Source: Lysinibacillus fusiformis
GTDB taxonomy: Bacteria; Bacillota; Bacilli; Bacillales_A; Planococcaceae
Assembly: GCF_007362955.1 (NCBI RefSeq)
Contig: NZ_CP041696.1
Location: 1,054,001 to 1,118,000, forward strand
DNA length: 64,000 bases
Direction: 5' to 3'
Under the pieces are notes generated by a model. It saw nothing but the letters and a program-made list of their open reading frames with translations. It was not told where the DNA came from and made no database searches. Of this stretch, positions 9,547 through 16,076 are shown in pieces (positions within the stretch are counted from its first letter, which is position 1; each line of letters begins with the position of its first letter). A program made the translations under genes and the position numbers.

Positions 9547-9608
9547 GCTTAATCACCTCCCTTCAAGGCTGATATGATTTATAAAGCTTTGAATGAATTT
9601 AATGTTTA

Positions 9609-9917
9609 CTAGACTTCTATTAATCTTCTAACCTTAGACATACTGTGTATAATGTCTTCTTTTAATATGAATTCCTCTTGCTTTAACCGCTCGAGTTCAT
9701 CACTACCTGCCCACTTCATTTGCCGAAAAACTTCTCGTATTCTTGCTTGTTGGTTACGTGTATACTCATCGGTATAAAAGCAAACATACTCTCGACCACA
9801 GTTCGGGCAAGTAAAATAGGTTTTCTCAATAGCTTGTTGTAGTTTGACCTTCTTAAAAAGTTGGACATAGAATTTGTGGCCGCATGATTTATTGCACTTA
9901 GCATAAATAGGTTCCAT
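9609..9917 (-). CDS. Small zinc-ribbon phage protein
   Basis: A 102-aa protein with a probable four-cysteine zinc site: C8 and C12 (the first pair in CNKSC) and a CPNC knuckle near residues 37-40, followed by an acidic/basic helical region (RNQQARIREVFRQMKW). Small proteins of this type occur in many Bacillus-group prophages without assigned function. It is the first gene downstream of the intron and starts 65 bp from the intron 3' end, so its original promoter was probably on the other side of the insertion. Metal binding is inferred from the cysteine spacing. Confidence 0.6.
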   Translation of the reverse strand: MEPIYAKCNKSCGHKFYVQLFKKVKLQQAIEKTYFTCPNCGREYVCFYTDEYTRNQQARIREVFRQMKWAGSDELERLKQEEFILKEDIIHSMSKVRRLIEV

Positions 9918-9981
9918 GGAATCTCTTCACTTCCTTCTATCGTAAAAATAAGCTCACAGGACTTCACGTTTCATTCAGAAC

Positions 9982-11868
9982 AATCGAGTAGGAGGGAGTG
10001 ATTAACTCCCGACCTCTCACACCACCGTACGTACCGTTCGGTATACGGCGGTTCAATTAAGTTGATAACGCAAAGTTTCATAACGAGCTAATAGACTTTT
10101 GAGCCCTCGGGAACTCCAATAGGAGTTTCCGAGGGTTCTGTCTAGTATCGGGCTTTTAGATATTCTCCAGTAACTTTTACGTGAGTTGCCCCATTCGTAA
10201 GCCTTTCCTTTCGAGGCGCCTAACCCTATGAGTTTTCTCACCTTGGTTCTTGGTAGCTTCCAATCCTTCCACGTACACATTCGAAGTCTTCTTCTGATCC
10301 ACGAATCGAAGTTCCTGAAAACACTTGGCGTATCTGCCAATGCGAAGTAACCGCACCACCCTATCAGGTATTGATTGAGTTCCTGGATACGATAATCTAT
10401 CGAATAAGGTTTCTTCCTAGAGGTTATCTCTCGAATTTTGTTCTTCATCCGTTTCACGCTTTCTTTGGCGATGCGAACCTTTAGTTCTATACCATTAGTG
10501 AAACTGAATCCAAGAAACTTCCTTTTCCAAGGACGGTCTACTGCTGACTTATTCAGGTTAACTTTCAACTTAAGTTTCCCTTCAATAAACCAAGTAACAG
10601 AGTTCATGACCCGATTGCCTGATTTCTTTGTTTTCACATAGATATTGCAGTCATCGGCGTATCTTACAAATTTATGACCTCTTTCCTCCAATTCCTTGTC
10701 CAGTTCATCAAGTACGATGTTGGAAAGCAGTGGACTTAGGGGACCTCCTTGCGGAGTACCTTCTTCACTAGTTGTCACGATACCATTTATCATGATGCCC
10801 GATTTCAAGTATTTACGGATTAACTTAAGCAGATGCTTATCTTCGATTCGTTTCGCAAGTACACCCATGAGCCTATCATGGTTCACCTTGTCGAAGAATT
10901 TCTCCAAGTCTATGTCCACTACCCAGCGATTCCCTTCCCGTATATATCCTTTTGCTTCCCTTATCGCACCATGAGCGCTTCGATTTGGTCGAAACCCGTA
11001 ACTATGGTCTGAAAAAGTCGGGTCATATAGAAAAGTTAACACTTGGGCAATGGCTTGTTGAATAAAACGGTCTGTCACGGTAGGGATACCTAATAAACGC
11101 ACACCACCAGCAGGTTTCGGGATTTCGACTCTGCGGACAGGCTGCGGTTCATAAGTTCCCTGAAGAAGTTCCATTTTCATGGTTTCCCAGTGTTGTAGGA
11201 TATGCTTTCGTAGGTTTTGTACGGGCATTTCGTCGACACCGTGGCTCCCTTTATTACGCTCCACCCGTTTTAAGGCAGAGAGCAGATTTTCGCGTGACAG
11301 GATTCGTTCCATTAACATTGGTTACGCCTCTTTCCGTGAACAACAGTTCTTCTTATGCCAGTTCTGCTCCACCATCTTGAAGTCCCCATGGGATTCACCA
11401 TTTCCTCCTTCAAGCATGCCTTATCGGTTATCTGTGTTCTTCGCAGTTTACTGAATGCCAAGATGTTGTTCTCTCTTAATTGTTCAGCCCTTCCCATCCT
11501 TCTCGAGTCAGAATGGTACTACGGCTTCTGCTGACTTCTGATTGTTCAGCTATTCATCACTGAATAGGTTACCAAGTGTACTTGGCGTACCAACCAGACC
11601 TCCCCAGGTAAGAACGTAGTCTTTCCCTCCATCTATCTGCTTCATTTACTACATATGACCTTCGGCAGAAAGGGCTTCGTTTTGTTATGCAAACTCACCC
11701 AGTCGTACATAGCCTTCTATGAAGTTCGTGTTCCTCAGACCGGAGGTTTGCCGCTCGCTTCCTTCAGATTCCGCGTCACCGCGAACACCCTTGCGTTAAG
11801 CTAACTATTACTTCTGCCTTCACAGTTCGGGACTTGCACCCTATAGACTACGCCCATGCTGGGCGCAC
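9982..11868 (-). mobile_element. Group IIC intron, complete copy (about 1887 nt)
   Basis: The minus-strand 5' end begins GTGCGCCCAGCATGGGCG at 11868, and the 5' region carries the conserved group IIC domain I sequence, including GGGTGCAAGTCCCGAAC and the AGTTAGCTTAACGCAAGGG stretch. The 3' end (domains V/VI, ending ...CTACTCGATT at 9982) matches the second copy at 63282 base for base until the flanks diverge. It encodes a maturase/reverse transcriptase. The 5' exon ends in a hairpin with a T-run, the insertion preference known for class C introns. The exact end bases are inferred from the GTGCG start and the point where the two copies diverge. Confidence 0.9.
10053..11318 (-). CDS. ltrA: Group II intron reverse transcriptase/maturase
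   Basis: A 421-aa protein that promotes splicing and retrohoming of its host intron. Reverse transcriptase motifs are in order: the PKPAGGVRLLGIP region near 68-79, DIDLEKFFDKVNHDRL near 135-150, TPQGGPLSPLLSN near 188-200 and the catalytic YADD at 220-223. A maturase domain follows (LNQYLIGWCGYF, then RIRRRLRMCTWKDWK). There is no HNH endonuclease domain, as usual for class C. The start at 11318 follows an AGAGGCG ribosome binding site. All catalytic residues are intact, unlike the copy at 63353. Confidence 0.95.
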   Translation of the reverse strand: MLMERILSRENLLSALKRVERNKGSHGVDEMPVQNLRKHILQHWETMKMELLQGTYEPQPVRRVEIPKPAGGVRLLGIPTVTDRFIQQAIAQVLTFLYDPTFSDHSYGFRPNRSAHGAIREAKGYIREGNRWVVDIDLEKFFDKVNHDRLMGVLAKRIEDKHLLKLIRKYLKSGIMINGIVTTSEEGTPQGGPLSPLLSNIVLDELDKELEERGHKFVRYADDCNIYVKTKKSGNRVMNSVTWFIEGKLKLKVNLNKSAVDRPWKRKFLGFSFTNGIELKVRIAKESVKRMKNKIREITSRKKPYSIDYRIQELNQYLIGWCGYFALADTPSVFRNFDSWIRRRLRMCTWKDWKLPRTKVRKLIGLGASKGKAYEWGNSRKSYWRISKSPILDRTLGNSYWSSRGLKSLLARYETLRYQLN

Positions 11869-11871
11869 ATA

Positions 11872-11898
11872 CAAAAGACCACTCTTTGGAGTGGTCTC
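11872..11898 (-). terminator. Intrinsic terminator at the intron insertion point
   Basis: On the minus strand AGACCACTC, a CAAA loop and GAGTGGTCT are followed by TTTTGT, and the intron 5' end comes within eight bases of the stem. It is the third hairpin in series downstream of the ArpU-like gene and the probable target structure of the class C intron. Confidence 0.8.
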
Positions 11899-12067
11899 AA
11901 CTTAAAGGGGAAATTTCTTTCATGTGATAATATTCGTTTACCGAACTATCACACTACCATCTTATAACGGATTATCAACACTTGCTATTCACTCTACTGA
12001 GTGTCAGTTAAGTGAAAGTTCATTTTCTTTATGGAGATTCTAACGATTTTTCATCTAACCAGAAATA

Positions 12068-12096
12068 GAAAAGGCCTCTCTTATTTGAGTGACCTT
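12068..12096 (-). terminator. Terminator hairpin in 195-bp repeat copy 1
   Basis: Minus-strand arms AAGGTCACTC and GAGAGGCCTT (one G-T pair, one mismatch) enclose an AAATAA loop and are followed by TTCT. It is the second terminator met by a transcript leaving the ArpU-like gene. Confidence 0.7.
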
Positions 12097-12261
12097 CAGC
12101 TCTCCTTGTGATTTATTTGTGATAGTGTTCGTTTGCCGAACTATTACTTTACCATCATATAATGGAACTTCAATACTTGCTATTCACACTACTGAGTGTC
12201 AGTTAAGTGAAAGTTCATTTTCTTGATGGAGATCCTAACGATTTTTCATCTAACTAGAAAT

Positions 12262-12291
12262 AGAAAAGGCCTCTCTTATTTGAGTGGCCTT
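12262..12291 (-). terminator. Terminator hairpin in 195-bp repeat copy 2
   Basis: Minus-strand arms AAGGCCACTC and GAGAGGCCTT (9 of 10 paired) with an AAATAA loop, then TTCTATTTC. It is the first terminator downstream of the ArpU-like gene, about 100 bp past its stop. Confidence 0.75.
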
Positions 12292-12393
12292 CAGCTCTAC
12301 TGGTGATTTATTTGTGTTTTTGTTCGTTTGCCGAACTATTACTTTACCATCATATAATGGAATATCCATACTTGCTATTCACTCTACTCGGTG

Positions 12394-12804
12394 TCAGGAT
12401 TGTGAAAGCTTTATTTCATGTGCAAATCGCACCATCTTCGCGATTTCAGCATGCTTTTTATATATGTAGCTGGCGCTGTAATTTAACTCTTCTGCAATTT
12501 CCTCTAATGTCATACCATCCACATATTTTAACTTTAATATCTTATGATTTAACCCTTTAAACTTACTAATCAGTTCCATAAAATTCTTCTGTTCAGTTTG
12601 CTTAATTTGTAATTCCGTTTCGATTCGTTCGATGCGTTCCTCAAGTTTCGCTCCGTCAGATTCAGCAGTAAGCTTTACGCCTGCTAAATCCCCACTTACC
12701 CAACGTCTCAATTCTTTTTGGGACTGCTCAAGATTGAATTCAAGATAGGCAATATCATCTTCAATTTGTTGATAATCTCGTAACCATTCATACATACTTA
12801 GCAC
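12394..12804 (-). CDS. ArpU/DUF1492-type phage late transcription regulator
   Basis: A 136-aa protein with an N-terminal coiled coil (roughly 10-85) and a C-terminal sigma region 4-like helix-turn-helix (LKLKYVDGMTLEEIAEELNY followed by SASYIYKKHAEIAKM). Proteins of this group lie at the end of the early region of many Gram-positive phages and switch on the late (packaging, structural, lysis) operon. Here it lies directly upstream of the repeats and tail operon, so the tail genes are its expected target. The final codons overlap the third 195-bp repeat. Confidence 0.75.
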   Translation of the reverse strand: MLSMYEWLRDYQQIEDDIAYLEFNLEQSQKELRRWVSGDLAGVKLTAESDGAKLEERIERIETELQIKQTEQKNFMELISKFKGLNHKILKLKYVDGMTLEEIAEELNYSASYIYKKHAEIAKMVRFAHEIKLSQS

Positions 12805-12906
12805 CTACTTTATATTTTTATCGATACTTTGAAAGGAAAACAAGTATACTCATGGGTAGCAGACCGTTGCTAACCTATGTTATATTTTTATAGACTTATT
12901 AATTCC

Positions 12907-12945
12907 AAGCTCGTTATTGGTTGCCGCCTTTGACGAGCTTTTTTA
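12907..12945 (+). terminator. Possible intrinsic terminator
   Basis: Arms AAGCTCGT and ACGAGCTT are separated by 18 bases and followed by TTTTTA on the plus strand. No plus-strand gene precedes it closely, so it may mark a lost gene or insulate the early region. Confidence 0.4.
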
Positions 12946-13011
12946 TTACCCTCAATTTACCTTTAAAATCTGTGTACATTTTTTCTCCCTTATATGCGAC
13001 TCTTTTGCTGT

Positions 13012-13440
13012 TTAGATGATTGCCCCGTTGCCTTTCACAACTTCTAAAGCAGAAGCTACACCATCAATATATTCTTTATGCCCTTTATATTCCTTTACAA
13101 GATTGGATAATGTACAATCACCAAACGGCATATCACCGTGGTTTAGTACTTCCTGAATTATCTGTTGCTGCAATTCAAGTAAGTACTGCTCCGACTGCTC
13201 TAGTAAATCGTTGAGTGCCTCTACATATTCTTGATTCTTATCGGGGAATTCTAGTGCTTCTTGTAGATTAATCATCATGGCTTCCACGACATCTGCGCCT
13301 GAGCTCTCATCATGAAAAGTTAATAAATCACCATTTTCATCCACAATTTGAGCACTCGTTACTTTGTCACTATAAAAATTGATAGCTGTTACTTTCATTT
13401 TATTGCCTAAAACATTTAATCTAGCTTTCATTTGATTCAC
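13012..13440 (-). CDS. Hypothetical phage early protein, 142 aa
   Basis: A 142-aa protein with an N-terminal beta-rich part (KARLNVLGNKMKVTAINFYS) and a helical, acidic, Gln/Glu-rich remainder (LNDLLEQSEQYLLELQQQII). No catalytic motif, membrane segment or signal peptide is visible. It is transcribed leftward between the Cro-like gene and the ArpU-like gene, the only gene left in the interval that would normally hold replication functions. I do not recognise a family. Confidence 0.6.
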   Translation of the reverse strand: MNQMKARLNVLGNKMKVTAINFYSDKVTSAQIVDENGDLLTFHDESSGADVVEAMMINLQEALEFPDKNQEYVEALNDLLEQSEQYLLELQQQIIQEVLNHGDMPFGDCTLSNLVKEYKGHKEYIDGVASALEVVKGNGAII

Positions 13441-13553
13441 CTCTAAATTATTTAATCGCGTTTGAACAAATTATCAATCTTTGTTTCATATTCAAATGAA
13501 ACAAATTTTCCGTATACCTTCTACCAAAATAAAAATTTCTTTTTACAGGTTCA

Positions 13554-13805
13554 TTAAATACCTTTAAACGGTATTGATATACAAAAAAAATCATCGTAGT
13601 GACCATCATTAACAATAGGTAACTTTATCACCTCTTCTGAAATGCCATAGAGTTTTGCCGCTCTTCTTAATATTAACCCTGGAATAGCAGTGATACCTCT
13701 TTCATAATTACTCAATGTTTCAGCTGGTATCTCCATTTTCAAAGCTGCATCAGCTTGTTCTAATTCAGCATTTATACGAGCCGCTGTTAGAGAAATTCGG
13801 AACAT
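13554..13805 (-). CDS. Cro-like helix-turn-helix regulator
   Basis: An 83-aa XRE-type helix-turn-helix protein (SLTAARINAELEQADAALKM, then SNYERGITAIPGLILRRAAK). I chose the ATG at 13805 because the preceding codons are the AAAGGAGATGG ribosome binding site. It diverges from the repressor gene and is transcribed from a promoter whose spacer is an operator, the layout of a Cro/CI switch. Oddly, the last codons (SIPFKGI) are themselves a perfect copy of the operator (13557-13575). Confidence 0.8.
   Translation of the reverse strand: MFRISLTAARINAELEQADAALKMEIPAETLSNYERGITAIPGLILRRAAKLYGISEEVIKLPIVNDGHYDDFFCISIPFKGI
13557..13575. promoter_or_regulatory. Repressor operator inside the 3' end of the Cro-like gene
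   Basis: AATACCTTTAAACGGTATT is identical over its 17-bp core to the operator at 13840-13856. It lies in the last codons of the Cro-like gene, about 280 bp from the main operators, a spacing that would allow looping or block downstream transcription. Confidence 0.65.
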
Positions 13806-13833
13806 ATTACCATCTCCTTTCAAATGTAATCAT

Positions 13834-13862
13834 AATATAATACCTTTAAACGGTATAGTCAA
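13834..13862 (-). promoter_or_regulatory. Early promoter with operator as its spacer
   Basis: On the minus strand: -35 TTGACT, exactly 17 bp consisting of the palindrome ATACCGTTTAAAGGTAT, then -10 TATATT. Repressor bound to the palindrome would cover both polymerase contacts. It drives the Cro-like gene. Confidence 0.8.
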
Positions 13863-13878
13863 GCATATTACAAAAATT

Positions 13879-13897
13879 AATACTTTTTATAGGTATT
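13879..13897. promoter_or_regulatory. Third repressor operator
   Basis: AATACTTTTTATAGGTATT keeps the ATAC...GTAT half-sites of the other operators with a weaker centre. It lies midway between the two divergent promoters. Confidence 0.6.
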
Positions 13898-13903
13898 AAT
13901 ATG

Positions 13904-13932
13904 TTTACACAACTACCGAATATCGGTATTAT
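13904..13932 (+). promoter_or_regulatory. Repressor maintenance promoter with overlapping operator
   Basis: -35 TTTACA (13904-13909), a 17-bp spacer and -10 TATTAT (13927-13932). The perfect palindrome TACCGAATATCGGTA (13914-13928) fills the spacer, which suggests autoregulation of the repressor. Confidence 0.75.
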
Positions 13933-13956
13933 AATTAATAAAGGAGGTGCTTTACT

Positions 13957-14589
13957 ATGGACAATTCGGATAAGCTAAAGTTAGTTTTTTCTACAAACCT
14001 AAAAAAACAATTAGATACAAGAGGATTAAATCAAACGGATATGGCCAGAGATTTAAACATCCCCGAGACAACAGTTTCTAATTGGATGAAAGCCAGCACA
14101 TACCCTAGACCTGATAAATTACAATTAATGGCGGATTATTTTAATATAAAGCGTTCAGATTTAACGGAAGAACAGCCAACGAATTTAATAGAAGTACAAC
14201 CCAATTTCGTCAGAATTCCAATCCTTGGTGTAATTGCTTGTGGAGATCCCATCCTTGCAGAACAAAATGTTGAAGGCTATATGTATGAATTCTCCGATTT
14301 ATTACCAACTGGTAATATCTTTGCTTTAGTCGCAAAAGGTGATTCGATGGAACCTACCATACCAGATGGCTCTAAAGTTTTAATAAGAGAACAAAGCGAA
14401 GTAGAATATGGTGAGATTGCTGCCGTGTTAGTAAATGGTGATACAGAAGCAACACTTAAACGGGTAAAAAAACAGGGAGATACAATTTTACTTATGCCAG
14501 ATAACCCTAAGCATGAACCTTATATAGTTAATGAAAATAATCCTGCAAAGATTATTGGTAAAGCTGTCAGTTTTAAAGTTACACTTTAA
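13957..14589 (+). CDS. Phage repressor, XRE helix-turn-helix plus S24 (LexA/CI-like) peptidase
   Basis: A 210-aa two-domain repressor. The N-terminal helix-turn-helix spans about 18-48 (LDTRGLNQTDMARDLNIPET). The C-terminal S24 domain has the expected self-cleavage site C95-G96, catalytic Ser130 in KGDSMEP and Lys168 in EATLKRV. Such repressors keep a phage or tailocin locus silent and are inactivated by RecA-stimulated self-cleavage during the SOS response. The gene diverges from the Cro-like gene over a region with at least three palindromic operators and has an AAAGGAGGTGC ribosome binding site. All catalytic residues are present, so the locus may still be inducible. Confidence 0.92.
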   Translation: MDNSDKLKLVFSTNLKKQLDTRGLNQTDMARDLNIPETTVSNWMKASTYPRPDKLQLMADYFNIKRSDLTEEQPTNLIEVQPNFVRIPILGVIACGDPILAEQNVEGYMYEFSDLLPTGNIFALVAKGDSMEPTIPDGSKVLIREQSEVEYGEIAAVLVNGDTEATLKRVKKQGDTILLMPDNPKHEPYIVNENNPAKIIGKAVSFKVTL

Positions 14590-14620
14590 CAAAATTTGAT
14601 AAAATCCATAAATTGTATGA

Positions 14621-14648
14621 GAGTAGCTCAATCGCTGCTCTTTTTTTA
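14621..14648 (+). terminator. Terminator after the repressor gene
   Basis: GAGTAGC, a six-base loop, GCTGCTC, then a T-run. It lies 31 bp past the repressor stop and marks the right end of the phage-derived locus; no integrase or obvious att repeat follows before the chromosomal gene at 14935. Confidence 0.8.
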
Positions 14649-14934
14649 TTACAACTATTGATATTTAGCTGATACAAATGACACCATCTAGAAATTGATC
14701 AAGGCTAGGTATGGTCTTCAAACTTCCGAATATCAAGGTATTTTTGACACTCCTACGCACATACTTGAAGAGGACATTTTCAAGTGGGAATGCCAATATT
14801 TTTATATCATTATAATAATAATGGTTATCATTTGATTTTTGTTTAAAAGAAGCAGTAGTATGGAATTGTATTAAGGAAATTGGTCCATAACCAAACTATT
14901 ATACTAATGTAACAATATCAGAGGAGGAGTTTAC

Positions 14935-15834
14935 ATGAATTATAAAAATATTACGGTTGCAGGAAGTGGCGTTCTAGGTAGTCAAATTGCCTACCAATCA
15001 GCTTTTAACGGGTTTAATGTAACTGTCTATGATATCAATGACGATGCGTTAAAAAATGCGCAAGATCGTATTTCAAACTTAAAACCATTCTATCAGCAAG
15101 ATTTAGGTGCGACACAAGAAGAAGTAGATGCTGCCTATGCCCGTCTGACTTTTAATAGCAACTTAGCAGAAGCTGTTGCAGATGCCGATCTTGTAATCGA
15201 AGCGATTCCTGAAGTCGTAAAAATCAAAACAGAATTTTACACGAATCTTAGTAAACTTGCACCACAAAAAACCATCTTTGCAACCAATTCATCAACATTA
15301 TTACCAAGTCAATTTGCAGAAGCTACTGGACGTCCAGAGAAGTTTTTAGCACTACATTTTGCCAATACGATTTGGAAAAACAACACAGCCGAAATCATGA
15401 AACACCCTGGTACAGATATGAACGTATTTGATGAGGTCGTTGAATTCGCTAAAGCAATCGGCATGGTGCCACTACCATTATATAAAGAACAACCAGGTTA
15501 CATTTTAAATTCATTGCTTGTTCCTTTCTTAGATGCAGCTGAAATGCTATTAGTAAAAGAAATAGCTGACCCAGAAACAATAGACAAAACTTGGATGATT
15601 GGTACAGGTGCACCACTTGGCCCATTCGCTATTTTAGACGTTGTAGGCATTAACACAGCATTCAATATTGTCCAAGCTAAGGCTGCAGCTACTGGCGATG
15701 ACAACATGAATAAATTAGCCAACCTGTTAAAAATAGAGTATATCGACCAAGGTAAACTTGGACGCGCAACGGGCGAAGGCTTCTACAAATATCCAAACCC
15801 TAACTTTGCAAAGCCTGATTTTCTTAAAGGCTAA
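14935..15834 (+). CDS. 3-hydroxyacyl-CoA dehydrogenase family protein
   Basis: A 299-aa NAD-dependent dehydrogenase. The N-terminal Rossmann fold opens with VAGSGVLGSQ (residues 8-17), a GxGxxG motif, followed by the acidic strand end YDIND. ALHFANTIWKNNTAEI resembles the catalytic His region of 3-hydroxybutyryl-CoA dehydrogenases, and the C-terminal 3HCDH domain includes KEQPGYILNSLLVPF and GTGAPLGPFAILDVVG. The likely reaction is oxidation of 3-hydroxyacyl-CoA to 3-ketoacyl-CoA in fatty acid or butanoate metabolism; the exact substrate cannot be read from sequence. It is monocistronic with a GGAGGAG ribosome binding site and its own terminator. Confidence 0.85.
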   Translation: MNYKNITVAGSGVLGSQIAYQSAFNGFNVTVYDINDDALKNAQDRISNLKPFYQQDLGATQEEVDAAYARLTFNSNLAEAVADADLVIEAIPEVVKIKTEFYTNLSKLAPQKTIFATNSSTLLPSQFAEATGRPEKFLALHFANTIWKNNTAEIMKHPGTDMNVFDEVVEFAKAIGMVPLPLYKEQPGYILNSLLVPFLDAAEMLLVKEIADPETIDKTWMIGTGAPLGPFAILDVVGINTAFNIVQAKAAATGDDNMNKLANLLKIEYIDQGKLGRATGEGFYKYPNPNFAKPDFLKG

Positions 15835-15859
15835 TCGCTTTAGAAACCAATAACAAAAC

Positions 15860-15897
15860 CCTGCTGATTCTAAATGATGAATCAACAGGGTTTTTTT
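15860..15897 (+). terminator. Intrinsic terminator after the dehydrogenase gene
   Basis: AACCCTG and CAGGGTT arms are extended by TGATTC/GAATCA around a short loop, followed by a T-run. Confidence 0.85.
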
Positions 15898-16076
15898 GCT
15901 TTACTCAATTCTCTATTGTGTATAGTGGTCAAGTTGTAATCTCTGATGTGTGTTTGCCTTATCTTCTATTAAAGGCAACTATCACTGCTGATTTTTGTTT
16001 TTGTTCATTAGAAACCATCACCTGCACAACTCATTTTTAGTAGATCTTGATAGCCAATATTTTAGATGCAGTTCAG

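Larger units (their letters stand above)
11920..12405 (-). repeat. Three tandem 195-bp repeats between the late regulator and the tail operon
   Basis: Equivalent landmarks recur at exactly 195 bp: the (G/A)TTCGTTT(G/A)CCGAACTA motif at 11932, 12127 and 12322, and the hairpin AAGGCCTCTC at 12071 and 12266. Copies 1 and 2 are nearly identical; copy 3 is partial, and its homology runs into the last codons of the ArpU-like gene. Each unit contains the short inverted repeat GTTCG-N5-CGAAC and the block CTACTGAGTGTCAGTTAAG. No protein-coding frame is maintained. The unit could be duplicated late-promoter or leader sequence. Confidence 0.85.

Noticed and set aside
9716..9967. 83-aa minus-strand frame overlapping the zinc-ribbon gene
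   Set aside because: It lies in another frame of the zinc-ribbon gene, which has the better composition and the cysteine motifs; no ribosome binding site.
12303..12560. 85-aa plus-strand frame
   Set aside because: Antisense to the ArpU-like gene and to the 195-bp repeats; no ribosome binding site or domain.
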